Positions 38,190 through 47,373 of a stretch of DNA of 64,000 nucleotides are shown here, piece after piece. Numbering within the stretch: position 1 is the stretch's first letter; every line of letters starts with the position of its first letter. Both the position numbers and the translations under genes were made by a program. This DNA comes from Bradyrhizobium diazoefficiens USDA 110 (GTDB lineage: Bacteria > Pseudomonadota > Alphaproteobacteria > Rhizobiales > Xanthobacteraceae), in the NCBI RefSeq assembly GCF_000011365.1, contig NC_004463.1, positions 8,914,001-8,978,000 of the forward strand, read 5' to 3'. The notes beneath the pieces are model-generated. The model made no database searches, was not told where the DNA came from, and saw only the letters and a list, made by a program, of their open reading frames with translations.

Positions 38190-38606
38190 TCACGACGTCT
38201 TCTGCTTCGCTTCGACGTATCGCGCGAAGTTGTCGAGGATCGCCTGCCAGCCGCCTTGCTGCTGCTCGACCGAGTGGGTCGGCTCGCTATCGAAGACAAC
38301 GCGGACGACAATGCCATTCGAGCCCGGCACGAACTCAACCTCGGCCTTGCGATCGCCGAACGCATATTCGATCAGCTTGTGTTCGACGATCTTGGTGTAG
38401 GTGCCGGCGAAGTCAAAGCCCATGCTGCCGTCCTTGGCCTCCATGCGAGACGAGAAGATGCCGCCTTCTCGCAGGTCGACCGTCGCCTTGGTCGTATGCC
38501 AGTCGTCGGACGCCGCGTTCCACTTCACGATGTCGGCAGGCGTCGTATAGGCACGCCAGACCTGATCGATGGGGGCTGCCACGGTGGTTTCGACGGTGAT
38601 CCTCAT
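38190..38606 (-). CDS. SRPBCC / AHSA1-like protein
   Basis: 138 residues forming one START-like domain: ITVETTVAAPIDQVWRAYTTP at the N-terminus, KWNAASDDWHTT, a glycine-containing strand and a C-terminal long helix (GGWQAILDNFARYVEAKQ). This is the Aha1-domain (AHSA1) type, which binds hydrophobic ligands; the role is unknown. ATG 38606 is preferred because AGGAG sits eight bases upstream; the longer frame to 38744 lacks such a site. No ArsR-type regulator, which often accompanies AHSA1 genes, is adjacent. Confidence 0.83.
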   Translation of the reverse strand: MRITVETTVAAPIDQVWRAYTTPADIVKWNAASDDWHTTKATVDLREGGIFSSRMEAKDGSMGFDFAGTYTKIVEHKLIEYAFGDRKAEVEFVPGSNGIVVRVVFDSEPTHSVEQQQGGWQAILDNFARYVEAKQKTS

Positions 38607-38793
38607 GAACATTGCTCCTGGTTCGATTTTGACGGTCGAGGTGACGGCATCACTGACGTGTGCGAGGTCCATCCAAGGACGATCGAGACTGGTCCGTGCC
38701 GACATGGTCGTGTCGTGAATGTCCAGAAAAAGCAAACCCGTCACACTGAAGGGCGAGCAAATGCGCGGTCATGAGGTCCAAGGCGCTGTCAGA

Positions 38794-40095
38794 TCATTGC
38801 CCGAGCTGTTGAAGCACGGCGGACCACAACGCAAGCGGCTCCCTGAGGGCTCCCGGTTCGGACGGCTTCTGGCGAACGGCGGTGTGCACCATGACGAGCT
38901 TCGAGGCCGGATCGACCAGGATGACCTGACCGCGGATGCCGAGCAGGGCAAATCTGCGCTGCTCGCCGGGCAGGAGCCACACCTGATAGCCGTAGCCGAA
39001 ATAGGGTGTGGCCACGCGCGGAGCGAGATGACCGTCGTCTGGCCTGACGGTCGTGGCATCCAGCAGCCATTGCCGGGGGATCAACTGACGGCCTTCCCAG
39101 GCGCCGTCATGCGCGAGCAGCCGGGCGAGGCGCGCATAGTCGCGCAAGGTTGCGTTGAAGCAGCAAAAGGCGATCTCCTGCCCGCTGCCGTCGATCGCCC
39201 ATGAGGCATCCGCTTCGGTGCCGATGGCATCCCAGATCCGGTCGTGGAGATAGTCGGCAACCGGCGTGCCCGTCGCGGAGCGCAGGACCAGGCCCAAGAT
39301 CTCGGTTTCCACACTGGCATAGTGCCATCGGGTCCCCGGCGGTGCGGTTCTTGTATTGAATTGTGCGACGACGGCGGCGGGATCTTTCGGCTCTTCAACG
39401 AACAGGGCTCGCCCAAGCCGGGCTATGTCATCGTGCCCGTCATAGACCTCGGAAAATTCGACGCCCGACGACATGTTCAGCAGGGCCCGGATGGAGGTGT
39501 TTCCATATTCCGTTCCCGCAAGGCCGGAGACGTAGGTCGAGACGGGGTCGTCGATCGACTTGATCCGTCCCTCCGAGACCGCGATCCCGACCAGCATGCC
39601 CACCAGCGTCTTGGCCATGGACTGCGAGAGAAAGCGGTCGTGGTCGGTCCGCGCATATTGATAGTGCTCGTACAGGATTGTGTCGTCCCGGGCGATCAGG
39701 AGTCCCGTCACCGGGTTGCGTTTGAGGTAATCCGCGATGCTCAGCCGTTCCGTACCGAAACTGTAGGCGATCGATGGCTCCGGCGCGCGCTTGAACTGCC
39801 AGGGCGCCGTCGCCCGACCGATCGGGCGCGAAGGATAGATCTCGCCGAAATGGCTGTAGACGCCGACGAGCTTGTCGAGCTGGGTGGTGGTCCCCCGCGT
39901 GCCGACCGGATAGCCGGACGCCGCGCCGTAGAGCTCGGCATCGGGGCCGCTCTCCGAAAAGACCGGTCCCGCCTCGCCGGGAAAGCTTCGGACGTCCTGT
40001 GCGCAGGCCAGGGGCGCCCAGAGCGCGGAGGCGAGAATGACAGGCAAGAAAAGCCCCCGGCAACCGCGGGGCTTGCTGAGTGCTCCCCAATTCAT
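38794..40095 (-). CDS. Secreted serine hydrolase of the beta-lactamase/S12 family
   Basis: 433 residues from ATG 40095, with GAGGAG nine bases upstream. A signal peptide (GLFLPVILASALWAPLACAQ, possible lipobox-like LAC but no following small residue pattern) is followed by the penicillin-recognising fold: S159-M-A-K162 (SxxK), the Tyr motif Y259-A-S, and a third-motif region LGIRGQVI. It resembles class C beta-lactamase and 6-aminohexanoate-dimer hydrolase-type esterases. Resistance activity cannot be claimed. It is a single gene with the racemase upstream on the same strand, 176 bases apart. Confidence 0.85.
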   Translation of the reverse strand: MNWGALSKPRGCRGLFLPVILASALWAPLACAQDVRSFPGEAGPVFSESGPDAELYGAASGYPVGTRGTTTQLDKLVGVYSHFGEIYPSRPIGRATAPWQFKRAPEPSIAYSFGTERLSIADYLKRNPVTGLLIARDDTILYEHYQYARTDHDRFLSQSMAKTLVGMLVGIAVSEGRIKSIDDPVSTYVSGLAGTEYGNTSIRALLNMSSGVEFSEVYDGHDDIARLGRALFVEEPKDPAAVVAQFNTRTAPPGTRWHYASVETEILGLVLRSATGTPVADYLHDRIWDAIGTEADASWAIDGSGQEIAFCCFNATLRDYARLARLLAHDGAWEGRQLIPRQWLLDATTVRPDDGHLAPRVATPYFGYGYQVWLLPGEQRRFALLGIRGQVILVDPASKLVMVHTAVRQKPSEPGALREPLALWSAVLQQLGQ

Positions 40096-40271
40096 CGTAC
40101 TTGTCTCCTCACACATTTTTGTTTGTGTGCGTTTATGAGAACAACCTCGCAGACCGGTGACGGGAGGCATGCTATCATTACGGGTAGACGGTGTCAGCAT
40201 GTGGCCCATCGCCGACGTCGGTCGAATTCTGCGCTTCAGATGACAGACCTCTCGCGCCACCGAGACATCCA

Positions 40272-40961
40272 TCATCCGATCGCGAAATCAGCCGCTGTCT
40301 CGGCGTGGATCGCCGTCGTGTCGAACGTCTCGACCGTCGTGTCGCCCTGCCCGACCAGCATCGTGATCTCGGTGCAGCCGAGGATGATGCACTCTGCACC
40401 ACGGGCGACCAGCGCCGCCATCACCTCCTGATAGCGGCAACGCGAGGGGGCGGCGACGTTTCCAAGGCACAGCTCGTCGTAGATGATGCGGTTGACGTCG
40501 GCCCGCGCCTCGGCGGGAGGAACCAGGACGTCGAGATCATGCGCGCGCAGCCGGTCGATGTAGAAGTCTTCCTCCATCGTGAACTTCGTGCCGAGCAACC
40601 CGACGCGCCGGTATCCTTTGGACCGGATGCGCTGTGCCGTTGAGTCGCCGATATGGACGAAGGGAATGGTCAGCTTCGCCACGATCTCGGGCGCCAGCTT
40701 GTGCATCGTGTTGGTGCACAATACGATCGCCCGCGCGCCGGCGCTTTCCAGGCGTTGCGCGACCTCGGCGAGGCTGCTTGCGGCCTCCTGCCAGCGGCCG
40801 GCGTACTGCATCTCCTTGATCTCCTGAAAATCGTAGGAATACATCAGCAACGGGGCCGAATGCAGCTTGCCCATGCGGTCGCGGACACGCTCGTTGATCA
40901 GCTTGTAATAGAGCGCGGTGCTCTCCCAGCTCATGCCTCCGATCAGGCCAATGGTTCGCAT
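40272..40961 (-). CDS. Aspartate/glutamate racemase family protein
   Basis: 229 residues. The PLP-independent racemase fold is indicated by the N-terminal MRTIGLIGGMSWESTALYY, the first catalytic cysteine C82 in LCTNTMHK and the second C196 in ILGCTEIT; both are kept, so racemase activity is plausible. It is closer to the aspartate racemase/YgeA group than to MurI. D-amino acids may feed peptidoglycan or signalling; a secreted penicillin-fold hydrolase downstream fits cell-wall biology only loosely. ATG 40961 is used rather than the longer frame to 41042. Confidence 0.9.
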   Translation of the reverse strand: MRTIGLIGGMSWESTALYYKLINERVRDRMGKLHSAPLLMYSYDFQEIKEMQYAGRWQEAASSLAEVAQRLESAGARAIVLCTNTMHKLAPEIVAKLTIPFVHIGDSTAQRIRSKGYRRVGLLGTKFTMEEDFYIDRLRAHDLDVLVPPAEARADVNRIIYDELCLGNVAAPSRCRYQEVMAALVARGAECIILGCTEITMLVGQGDTTVETFDTTAIHAETAADFAIG

Positions 40962-41130
40962 CCCGGCGTCTCCCAAAACTCGCTCGATGGATCGTAGACG
41001 AAGACGCGGACGCTCGCCATGACGCGATTGAACCAGCCGCAAGTCCGGCTACACCAAACAAGGTCGTGCCACTGCAATAGCCGCCGTTTCTCGCAGATGG
41101 ATGCGCGATACGGATAAAGCGGGTGCATGC

Positions 41131-41400
41131 ATGCGGTTTTTCCTGTGTGAGATCGTCGCCCGAATCGTCGCGATCTATCTGTGCGTCGATTGCAGCCGCA
41201 TGCTGCGCGACGGCTATACCGAGAGGCAAATCAGGGCCTTCAGTCCCGATCTCGTGGACTGGCTGCTGGACTGGTCGCGGCAGGTTTTCCAGAGGGACAC
41301 CGCGCCGGTCCAGTACTGGATGGAAATGGGCCATCAGGCCATCTGCCTTTTGGCGTGCCTCGTCGTCGCGATCTTCGGGTGGTGGCTGCCGAACGACTGA
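41131..41400 (+). CDS. Small hypothetical membrane protein
   Basis: 89 residues (99 if ATG 41101 is used) with a hydrophobic segment at each end: FFLCEIVARIVAIYLCV and AICLLACLVVAIFGWWLP, separated by a charged loop (RMLRDGYTERQIRAF...DWSRQVFQRDT). Neither start has a strong ribosome-binding site. No family recognised. It is divergent from the racemase gene. Confidence 0.6.
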   Translation: MRFFLCEIVARIVAIYLCVDCSRMLRDGYTERQIRAFSPDLVDWLLDWSRQVFQRDTAPVQYWMEMGHQAICLLACLVVAIFGWWLPND

Positions 41401-41538
41401 GCGTCGGGCGATGGCGTTCCGGGACCGCAACCGACCTCGCCCTGGGGCGAGCGAGCGCGGGCAATCTTGATCCTCCCTGCCAAATAGACCACCATCGCTT
41501 GTCTTACCGCTCACGGCAGAATGGGCGAGGAAACGCAG

Positions 41539-42690
41539 ATGAACGCAACTCGCGGGTTTGGCCTGGTTGAGCGGGCGCGGGCCATCGCACCACTGATCGC
41601 TGGCGAGGCCGACGAGATCGAGCGGACGCGGCGACTGACGCCGGCCGTCGTTTCAGCGCTGGTCGAGAACGGGCTCTATCGCGCGCTGCTGCCGCAGAGC
41701 CTTGGCGGCGCCGAGGTTCCGATCGAAGGCTTCATGCAGATGCTGGAGGAGATCGCGAAGGCGGACGCCTCCACGGCCTGGTGTCTCGGCCAGTGCTGCG
41801 TCTGCGCGATGATCGCGGCCTCGCTCGACCGCGACACCGCGCACGAGATCTTCAACACACAGCCGGGCATCCTCGCCTGGGGTGCGATCGCACATGAGGC
41901 GCGCGCGGTCGAGGGCGGCTATCGCGTCACCGCGCGCTGGGATTTTGCCTCGGGCTCGCGGCAGGCGAACTGGCTAGGGGCGCATGTCCGCATCGCCAGC
42001 GCGGACGGCGTGTCGCGCAAGAATGCCGACGGCTCGCCGGAGGTGCGCACCATCCTGTTTCCGGCAGAGAGCGCCGTGCTGCACGACGTGTGGCAGGCGA
42101 TCGGGCTCGCCGGCACCGGCACGGATTCCTATGAGGTGAGCGACCTCTTCATCCCCGAGCGCTTCACCGCGTTCCGTGACGTGCCGTCGGCGCTGCGCGA
42201 GAAGGGACCGCTCTACAGGATCGGCACCGGCTCGACCTTCAGCCTCGGCTTTGCCGCAGTGTCGCTCGGCGTGGCGCGCGCCACGCTGGATGCGGCGATC
42301 GCACTGGCGCGCGGCAAGCACCAGTCGCTGGCGGCAAGCGCCATGCGCGACAACCAGTCGGTTCAGGGCCTGATCGGCCGCACTGAGGGCGACCTTCGCG
42401 CCGCGCGCGCCTATCTCCATGCGACCGCAAACGCGATGTGGCGCGATCTCAGCGCGACCGGTGAATTCAGCGCGGCGCATCGCAGCGCGGTTCGCCTCGC
42501 CGCGACCTGGACCATCCACCAGTCGGCCAAGGTGGTGGACGCCGCCTACCACATGGCCGGCGCCACGGCCGTGTTCCGCAGCAATCCGTTCGAACGGCGG
42601 TTCCGCGACATGCACGCGATCGCGCAGCAGATCCAGGCGCGCGACACGCATTACGAGGATGTCGGGAAGGCGATTTTGGCGAGCGAGTGA
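41539..42690 (+). CDS. Acyl-CoA dehydrogenase-like flavin-dependent oxidase/monooxygenase
   Basis: 383 residues with the acyl-CoA dehydrogenase fold: an N-terminal helical domain (LVENGLYRALLPQSLGGAEVP), a beta domain with WDFASGSRQANWLGAHV and GLAGTGTDSYEVSDLFIPE, and a C-terminal helical domain. The pattern VTARWDFASG plus the absence of the usual catalytic Glu segment place it with the HpaH/HsaA/DszC-like group-D monooxygenases or hydroxylases rather than true beta-oxidation enzymes (inference). A flavin reductase partner is not adjacent. ATG 41539 is chosen because GAGGAA lies seven bases upstream; an ATG at 41521 overlaps that site. Confidence 0.85.
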   Translation: MNATRGFGLVERARAIAPLIAGEADEIERTRRLTPAVVSALVENGLYRALLPQSLGGAEVPIEGFMQMLEEIAKADASTAWCLGQCCVCAMIAASLDRDTAHEIFNTQPGILAWGAIAHEARAVEGGYRVTARWDFASGSRQANWLGAHVRIASADGVSRKNADGSPEVRTILFPAESAVLHDVWQAIGLAGTGTDSYEVSDLFIPERFTAFRDVPSALREKGPLYRIGTGSTFSLGFAAVSLGVARATLDAAIALARGKHQSLAASAMRDNQSVQGLIGRTEGDLRAARAYLHATANAMWRDLSATGEFSAAHRSAVRLAATWTIHQSAKVVDAAYHMAGATAVFRSNPFERRFRDMHAIAQQIQARDTHYEDVGKAILASE

Positions 42691-42719
42691 GGCGGAGTGA
42701 TAGCCGCAAGGCCGGTGCG

Positions 42720-42866
42720 CTCCCTCCCCCGCTTGCGGGGTCGCGACGAGCTTCGCTCGCGCTGAGAGGGTTGGGGAGAGGGTGGCTCCAGAATCGAGAA
42801 CCCCCAAGAGGAGAGAACCCTCACCCGCGCCTTCGGCGCGACCTCTCCCGCAAGCCGGAGAGGTTA
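42720..42866. repeat. Intergenic repeat, family C copy 3
   Basis: Contains the family C blocks GCGACGAGCTTCGCTCGCGC and TGAGAGGGTTGGGGAGAGGG at the left and GCGCGACCTCTCCCGCAAGC at the right, in the orientation of the 16240 copy, but with a different centre. It lies between the convergent acyl-CoA dehydrogenase-like gene and the EAL gene. Confidence 0.82.
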
Positions 42867-42940
42867 ACCGAGAGAGTGGCGCGTCCCTTACATTGGGAAT
42901 TCACGGTGAGCTGCGAAGAATGGCCAGAGGAGCATGACGA

Positions 42941-45160
42941 TCACGCCACCATCGCGGCGTCTTCCTCGTCGGCGGCATCGATGCCGCGCTGCGCGGCGAG
43001 CAGGCTGATGATCTCGATATTGGGGCGGGCCTTGCTGAACAGAAAACCCTGGCCTTCGTCGCAGCCTTCGGCCCTGAGGCAGCTCAGCTCGGCCTCGGTC
43101 TCGACGCCTTCGGCGGTGATGGTGACGCCAAGACCTTTGCCGAGGCTGACGATGGAGCGGATGATCGCCTGGGCCTCGCGGTTGGCCCCGAGATCGCGCA
43201 CGAAGGACTGGTCGATCTTGATCTTGTCGAAGGGGAAGCTGCGCAGATAGCTGAGGCTGGAATAGCCGGTGCCGAAATCGTCCATCGAGATGCGTACCCC
43301 GAGCGCGCGCAGCGCATGCAGCGTCGCCAGCACCTGGGCGCTCTTCTCCAGCAGCAGCGTCTCGGTGATCTCGAGCTCCAGCCGCCGCGGCGGCAGGCCG
43401 GAATGTTTCAGCGCGTCCGTCACCATCGAGAGCAGGTTGCCGCTGCGGAACTGGAGCGGCGACAGATTGACGGCGACGCGGACGTCGTCGGGCCAGGTCG
43501 CGGCGTCGAGGCAGGCGCGGCGCAGCATCAAGCCGCCGAGCGGATTGATCAGGCCGGTTTCCTCGGCGACGGGGATGAACTCCGCCGGCGAGACCATGCC
43601 GCGCTCGGCATGCGGCCAGCGCACCAGCGCCTCGAAGCCGGTGATGCGGCCGCTCGAGAGGTCGATCAGCGGCTGGTAGTATGGCCGCAGCACGTCGTTC
43701 TGGATCGCGTCGCGCAGCTCGACCTCGATCTTGCGCCGGCTCTGCGCTTTCGCATGCAGCGCCGCCTCGAAGAAGGCGAAGGTGCCGCGCGCGTCCAGCT
43801 TGGCGCGCGACAGCGCCATGTCGGCGCTCTTGAGCAGCTTTTCGGAATCGTCGCCGTCGGCCGGCGCCATCGCGATGCCGATGGAGGCGCCGATCACCAC
43901 GGAATGGCCGTCGAGCAGATAGGGATCGGCGATGGCCTCCAGCAGGCGCTTGGCCAGCATCACCGCGTCCTCGGGACGGGTCAGCCCGCTCTGCACGATC
44001 GCGAACTCGTCGGAATTGAGCCGCGCCAGCGCGTCCTCTTCGCGCAAGGTGGAGCGCAGCCGCTTGGCGACACCGCGCAACAGCTTGTCGCCGACGGCGT
44101 GTCCCAGCGTCTCGTTGACCGCCTTGAAATTGTCCAGCCCCAGCATCAGCACCGCGACCTTCTCGGAACTGCGGCGCGTGTGCAGCAGCATCTCGTCGAC
44201 CTGCTGGCGCAGCAGGTTGCGGTTCGGCAGGCCGGTGAGCCCGTCATGCTGGGCCATGAAGGCCAGCCGCGCCTCGGCGCGCTTGCGCTCGGTGATGTCC
44301 ATCAGCGCGAGCAGCACCGCGGGCCGCTCGGCATAGGTCAATTCGCGCGAATAGATCGCAAGGTCGATCAGCGCGCCGTCGGCCTTGACATGCTTCCAGG
44401 TGCGTGCGGCCTGCTCGTCGCTGGAGCGGTCGGTGGTCCAGGGCGGCTCGCTGTCGAAGGCCTGCAAGGACCGGATCTTCAGCTTCTCGAACTCGGTGCG
44501 GCTATAGCCGTAATGGGCGACCGCGGCGTCGTTGACACCGAGGATGCGCTCGTCGTCGAGCGCACAGACGATCATGGGGACGGGATTGCCGTCGAACAGC
44601 AGGCGGAACGAGGCCTCGCGCTGCTTCAACTCGGTGATGTCGACGCGCAGGCCGACGACGCCGCCGTCGTCGGTGCGGCGCTCCTCGATCAGGATGACAC
44701 GGCCGTCCGACAGCGTCTGCTCGTGACGTGCGCCCGGCTGATAGAGCTTCTCCAGCCGCTGGGCGATCCACTCTTCCTCGTGGCCTGCGGCTTCCGGATA
44801 GTCGCCGCGGGCGACGCCGACGCGCAGCGTGTCTTCGAGGCGCGCGCCCTCCGCGAACAGATCGGCGGTCTTGCTGTAGATCTCGGAATATTGCTTGTTC
44901 CAGAGAACGTAGCGGCCTTCGGGGTCGAGAATCACGATGCCCTGCGGCAGCAGGTCGACGGCCTGGCGCAGCCGTTCGTGCGATTTGCGCGCCTCGATGA
45001 TGGCCGCTTCGGCTTCCGCGCGGCTCTGCACGAGTTCGTCGTGCCTGGCGGGCCGATGCGAGGCGCGCGCGAAACGCGGCTTGCGCGGCCGCTCGCCGGC
45101 CGCAGCACGCACGTTGCGCTTTCGCTTTCCTGGTTTTCGAGACCCCAAACTCAACTTCAC
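42941..45160 (-). CDS. PAS-PAS-GGDEF(degenerate)-EAL cyclic-di-GMP protein
   Basis: About 739 residues from GTG 45160; the frame continues upstream to 45427 without a convincing start. An Arg-rich N-terminus is followed by a PAS domain (AVDLLPQGIVILDPEGRYVLWN), a second PAS (NPVPMIVCALDDERILGVN), a GGDEF domain whose active motif is LNSDEF (381-386) instead of GG(D/E)EF, and an EAL domain with E510 in FEALVRW, VNLSPLQF and MDDFGTGYSS. The prediction is a c-di-GMP phosphodiesterase with an inactive, possibly GTP-sensing cyclase domain. No membrane segment is evident, so it is likely cytosolic and responds through its PAS domains. Confidence 0.88.
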   Translation of the reverse strand: MKLSLGSRKPGKRKRNVRAAAGERPRKPRFARASHRPARHDELVQSRAEAEAAIIEARKSHERLRQAVDLLPQGIVILDPEGRYVLWNKQYSEIYSKTADLFAEGARLEDTLRVGVARGDYPEAAGHEEEWIAQRLEKLYQPGARHEQTLSDGRVILIEERRTDDGGVVGLRVDITELKQREASFRLLFDGNPVPMIVCALDDERILGVNDAAVAHYGYSRTEFEKLKIRSLQAFDSEPPWTTDRSSDEQAARTWKHVKADGALIDLAIYSRELTYAERPAVLLALMDITERKRAEARLAFMAQHDGLTGLPNRNLLRQQVDEMLLHTRRSSEKVAVLMLGLDNFKAVNETLGHAVGDKLLRGVAKRLRSTLREEDALARLNSDEFAIVQSGLTRPEDAVMLAKRLLEAIADPYLLDGHSVVIGASIGIAMAPADGDDSEKLLKSADMALSRAKLDARGTFAFFEAALHAKAQSRRKIEVELRDAIQNDVLRPYYQPLIDLSSGRITGFEALVRWPHAERGMVSPAEFIPVAEETGLINPLGGLMLRRACLDAATWPDDVRVAVNLSPLQFRSGNLLSMVTDALKHSGLPPRRLELEITETLLLEKSAQVLATLHALRALGVRISMDDFGTGYSSLSYLRSFPFDKIKIDQSFVRDLGANREAQAIIRSIVSLGKGLGVTITAEGVETEAELSCLRAEGCDEGQGFLFSKARPNIEIISLLAAQRGIDAADEEDAAMVA

Positions 45161-45501
45161 ATGTCCCAGTCGCGCCCTGCGGCCGCAAGTCTTGAGGCAG
45201 TCTTGGGGCAAGTGTCTGAAAAAAAAGTAATCTTCGCCGGCACCGCGGCTCGCATGCACCCGCAGCCGTGCCTGTTTGCGAGGCGTGAAAGCCTCGGCGG
45301 GCGCAGCAAACCCGTTTCGCCGTCGCAATCGGACGGCGCGCTGACGCAAAATTGCGCGCGCGCTTGAATCATTTCCGAAATCGCGCGCGATTGCATGCCG
45401 ACCGCGGTTATTCCGCGCGCCGAGCACGAATTTTGGTCAATGCAGGATACGGTTATCGGGCCGTTAAGAATCGGCTGGCCGGCATGCGACTTTGTGATGG
45501 T
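45161..45501. other. Upstream region of the EAL gene
   Basis: 341 bases between the chosen GTG of the EAL gene and the end of the L,D-transpeptidase gene. The EAL frame is open to 45427 but this part encodes Arg/Ala-rich residues and a run of Phe from an A8 tract (about 45220-45228), unlike the downstream domains. The stretch may therefore be leader and promoter rather than coding. No terminator for the transpeptidase gene was identified. Confidence 0.45.
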
Positions 45502-45945
45502 CTAATTGGAAATACGGATCGTGGTGTTGCGCGCACCCTCGCGCTGGACCAGCGCGAACAGGGCGGCCGCATGCGCGGGATGCAGGCGGACACAGCCATG
45601 CGAGGCCGGCCCGCCCAGGCGGTAAATGTCGGTCGTGCCGTGAATGGCGAAGCCGTAATGGAAGAAGATCGCGTGCGGCATCGGCGAATTGTAGTACCTG
45701 CGCGAGAAGTAGCGCCGCATCATCGCCTGCGGATGGAAGGTGTCGCTCGGCGTGCCGTAGCCGCTGCAGCCGGTCGACACCGGCCAGCTGTAGCGCGGCG
45801 CGCCGTCGACACGCACCGACATGCGCTGTGACGATTTGTCGATATCCACCCTGAGGTCGGCCCGCGCCGGCGTCACGCAATATCCCGCCAGCACAAACGC
45901 CGCAGTCACGACCCGCATCGCGAGCCGTGCACATTGCCCGTTCAT
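45502..45945 (-). CDS. L,D-transpeptidase (YkuD family)
   Basis: 147 residues, exported (ARLAMRVVTAAFVLAGYCV signal region), mature part essentially one YkuD domain. The catalytic signature is complete: H102 in FAIHGTTDIYRLGG and SHGCVRL with H116 and C118. These enzymes make 3-3 cross-links in peptidoglycan or attach outer-membrane proteins to it. ATG 45945 is used; the frame has a TTG two codons upstream. It is divergent from mepA, another peptidoglycan enzyme, across 137 bases. Confidence 0.92.
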   Translation of the reverse strand: MNGQCARLAMRVVTAAFVLAGYCVTPARADLRVDIDKSSQRMSVRVDGAPRYSWPVSTGCSGYGTPSDTFHPQAMMRRYFSRRYYNSPMPHAIFFHYGFAIHGTTDIYRLGGPASHGCVRLHPAHAAALFALVQREGARNTTIRISN

Positions 45946-46082
45946 GACCAAAGCCCCGCAGCCTTTTGTCCGGCCAGCACGGTGTCGGGGCCGGACTGCG
46001 GCTGTAAAGACACCGTGAGGCGGGGCCGGTCGAAAGCCTAATTCTTAACCCTGACGCAGCGTTGGGCTATAAGGTGATCAGC

Positions 46083-47027
46083 ATGAGTCCCCGCCGCCTC
46101 GTCCCTCTCCTGCTTTTCGCGACACTCCTGACCGCCGGCGGCGCGCTGGCCCAGGACAAGGGCAGCGTGAACCCAAAGCCGCTGCCGCCGCTCGCCAACC
46201 CCAACGATCCCAGCACCGGCGCCAAGGAGCTGTTCGCGCGAAAGCTGCTGCCCTCGAAGGGGCCGGCACATGTCATCGGCTCCTACACCAAAGGCTGCAT
46301 CGGCGGCGCCGAACGGATGCCGCTGAACGGCGACAATTGGCAGGTGATGCGGCTGTCGCGCAATCGCAATTTCGGCCACCCCGAGATGATCGCGCTGATC
46401 AAGCGGCTCGCGGCCAGGGCGCACAAGGACGCGGGCTGGCCGGGCATCCTGGTCGGCGACATCGCCCAGCCGCGCGGCGGGCCGGCGCTGTCGGGCCATG
46501 CCAGCCATCAGATCGGCCTCGATGCCGACATCTGGCTGACGCCGATGCCCGACCATCGGCTCTCGCGCGAGGAGCGCGAGGAAATGTCCGCGGTGATGAT
46601 GGTGCGCCCGGACCGGCTCGACATCGACCCGAAGGTGTTCACGCCGTCCCACGTGCTGGTGCTGCGCGACGCCGCGCAGGAGCCGGCGGTGCAGCGCATC
46701 TTCGTCAATGCCGCGATCAAGAAGGCGCTGTGCCGCGAGGCCAAGGGCGACCGCTCCTGGCTGTCGAAGATCCGGCCATGGTGGGGCCATGACTATCACT
46801 TCCACATCCGCATGCGCTGCCCGCCGGGCGCCGGCGAATGCGAGGGCCAGCCGTCGCAGTCCGAGGACGAAGGCTGCAAGGAGGCCGATCTCGCCTACTG
46901 GTTCTCTGATGCCGTGCTGCACCCCAAGCCGCCGCCGGAGCCGCCAAAACCGAAACCGCCGATGACGCTGGCGCAGATGCCGGCGGCGTGCAAGGTCGTG
47001 CTGCACGCCGGCGATGCGAAGCCGTAA
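46083..47027 (+). CDS. mepA: Penicillin-insensitive murein endopeptidase MepA
   Basis: 314 residues. A signal peptide (RLVPLLLFATLLTAGGALAQ) precedes a LAS-family zinc peptidase domain with HASHQIGLDADIWL (metal ligands H142 and D147, with H139 nearby) and WWGHDYHFHIRM (H236, H239, H241). MepA cleaves D-Ala-meso-DAP cross-links in the periplasm. The C-terminus carries a Pro/Lys-rich stretch (PKPPPEPPKPKPPMTL). AAGGTG at 46071-46076 supports ATG 46083. The divergent L,D-transpeptidase suggests a shared cell-wall regulatory region. Confidence 0.94.
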   Translation: MSPRRLVPLLLFATLLTAGGALAQDKGSVNPKPLPPLANPNDPSTGAKELFARKLLPSKGPAHVIGSYTKGCIGGAERMPLNGDNWQVMRLSRNRNFGHPEMIALIKRLAARAHKDAGWPGILVGDIAQPRGGPALSGHASHQIGLDADIWLTPMPDHRLSREEREEMSAVMMVRPDRLDIDPKVFTPSHVLVLRDAAQEPAVQRIFVNAAIKKALCREAKGDRSWLSKIRPWWGHDYHFHIRMRCPPGAGECEGQPSQSEDEGCKEADLAYWFSDAVLHPKPPPEPPKPKPPMTLAQMPAACKVVLHAGDAKP

Positions 47028-47037
47028 CGCTCTCCGC

Positions 47038-47190
47038 CGTCGTCCCGGGGCGCGAAGCGAGCACGGGATTCATAACCACAGGGAGTGGTTGTGGCGCGAG
47101 CTGGCAACTCAGAACCCCCGTGACCACACCCGCCTGTGGCTATGGATCCCGGATCTGCGCTCCGCTTCGCTGCGCTTGTCCGGGACGACA
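47038..47190. repeat. Intergenic repeat, family B variant
   Basis: Begins GTCGTCCCGGGGCGCGAAGC and ends GCTTGTCCGGGACGACAG, with ATAACCACAGGG and CACCCGCCTGTGGCTATGGA inside as inverted segments; these match the inner spacer of the family B copies. The rest of the 346-base gap to 47373 (47191-47373) shows only possible leader sequence for the next gene, with no element recognised. Confidence 0.78.
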
Positions 47191-47373
47191 GTGGTGATTG
47201 GGGCGCGCGGCCCGGGCTGACGAACGAGTTGATTGGTTCGCACCAGCCAAATACGCTAGTATCGGCCTGCCGCCGCGCCGTAAGCCCGCGGCATCTCGGG
47301 ACGCGCATCCCGTTCTTCAACAAGCCTGACCGCAAGCCCCGCGTCTTTCGCGTGGCCAACGATGAGATTTGAC

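Noticed and set aside
39950..40095. Lipoprotein signal in the serine hydrolase
   Set aside because: LAC occurs at the end of the hydrophobic region but an AQD cleavage site follows, so a normal signal peptide is as likely; not enough to call a lipoprotein.
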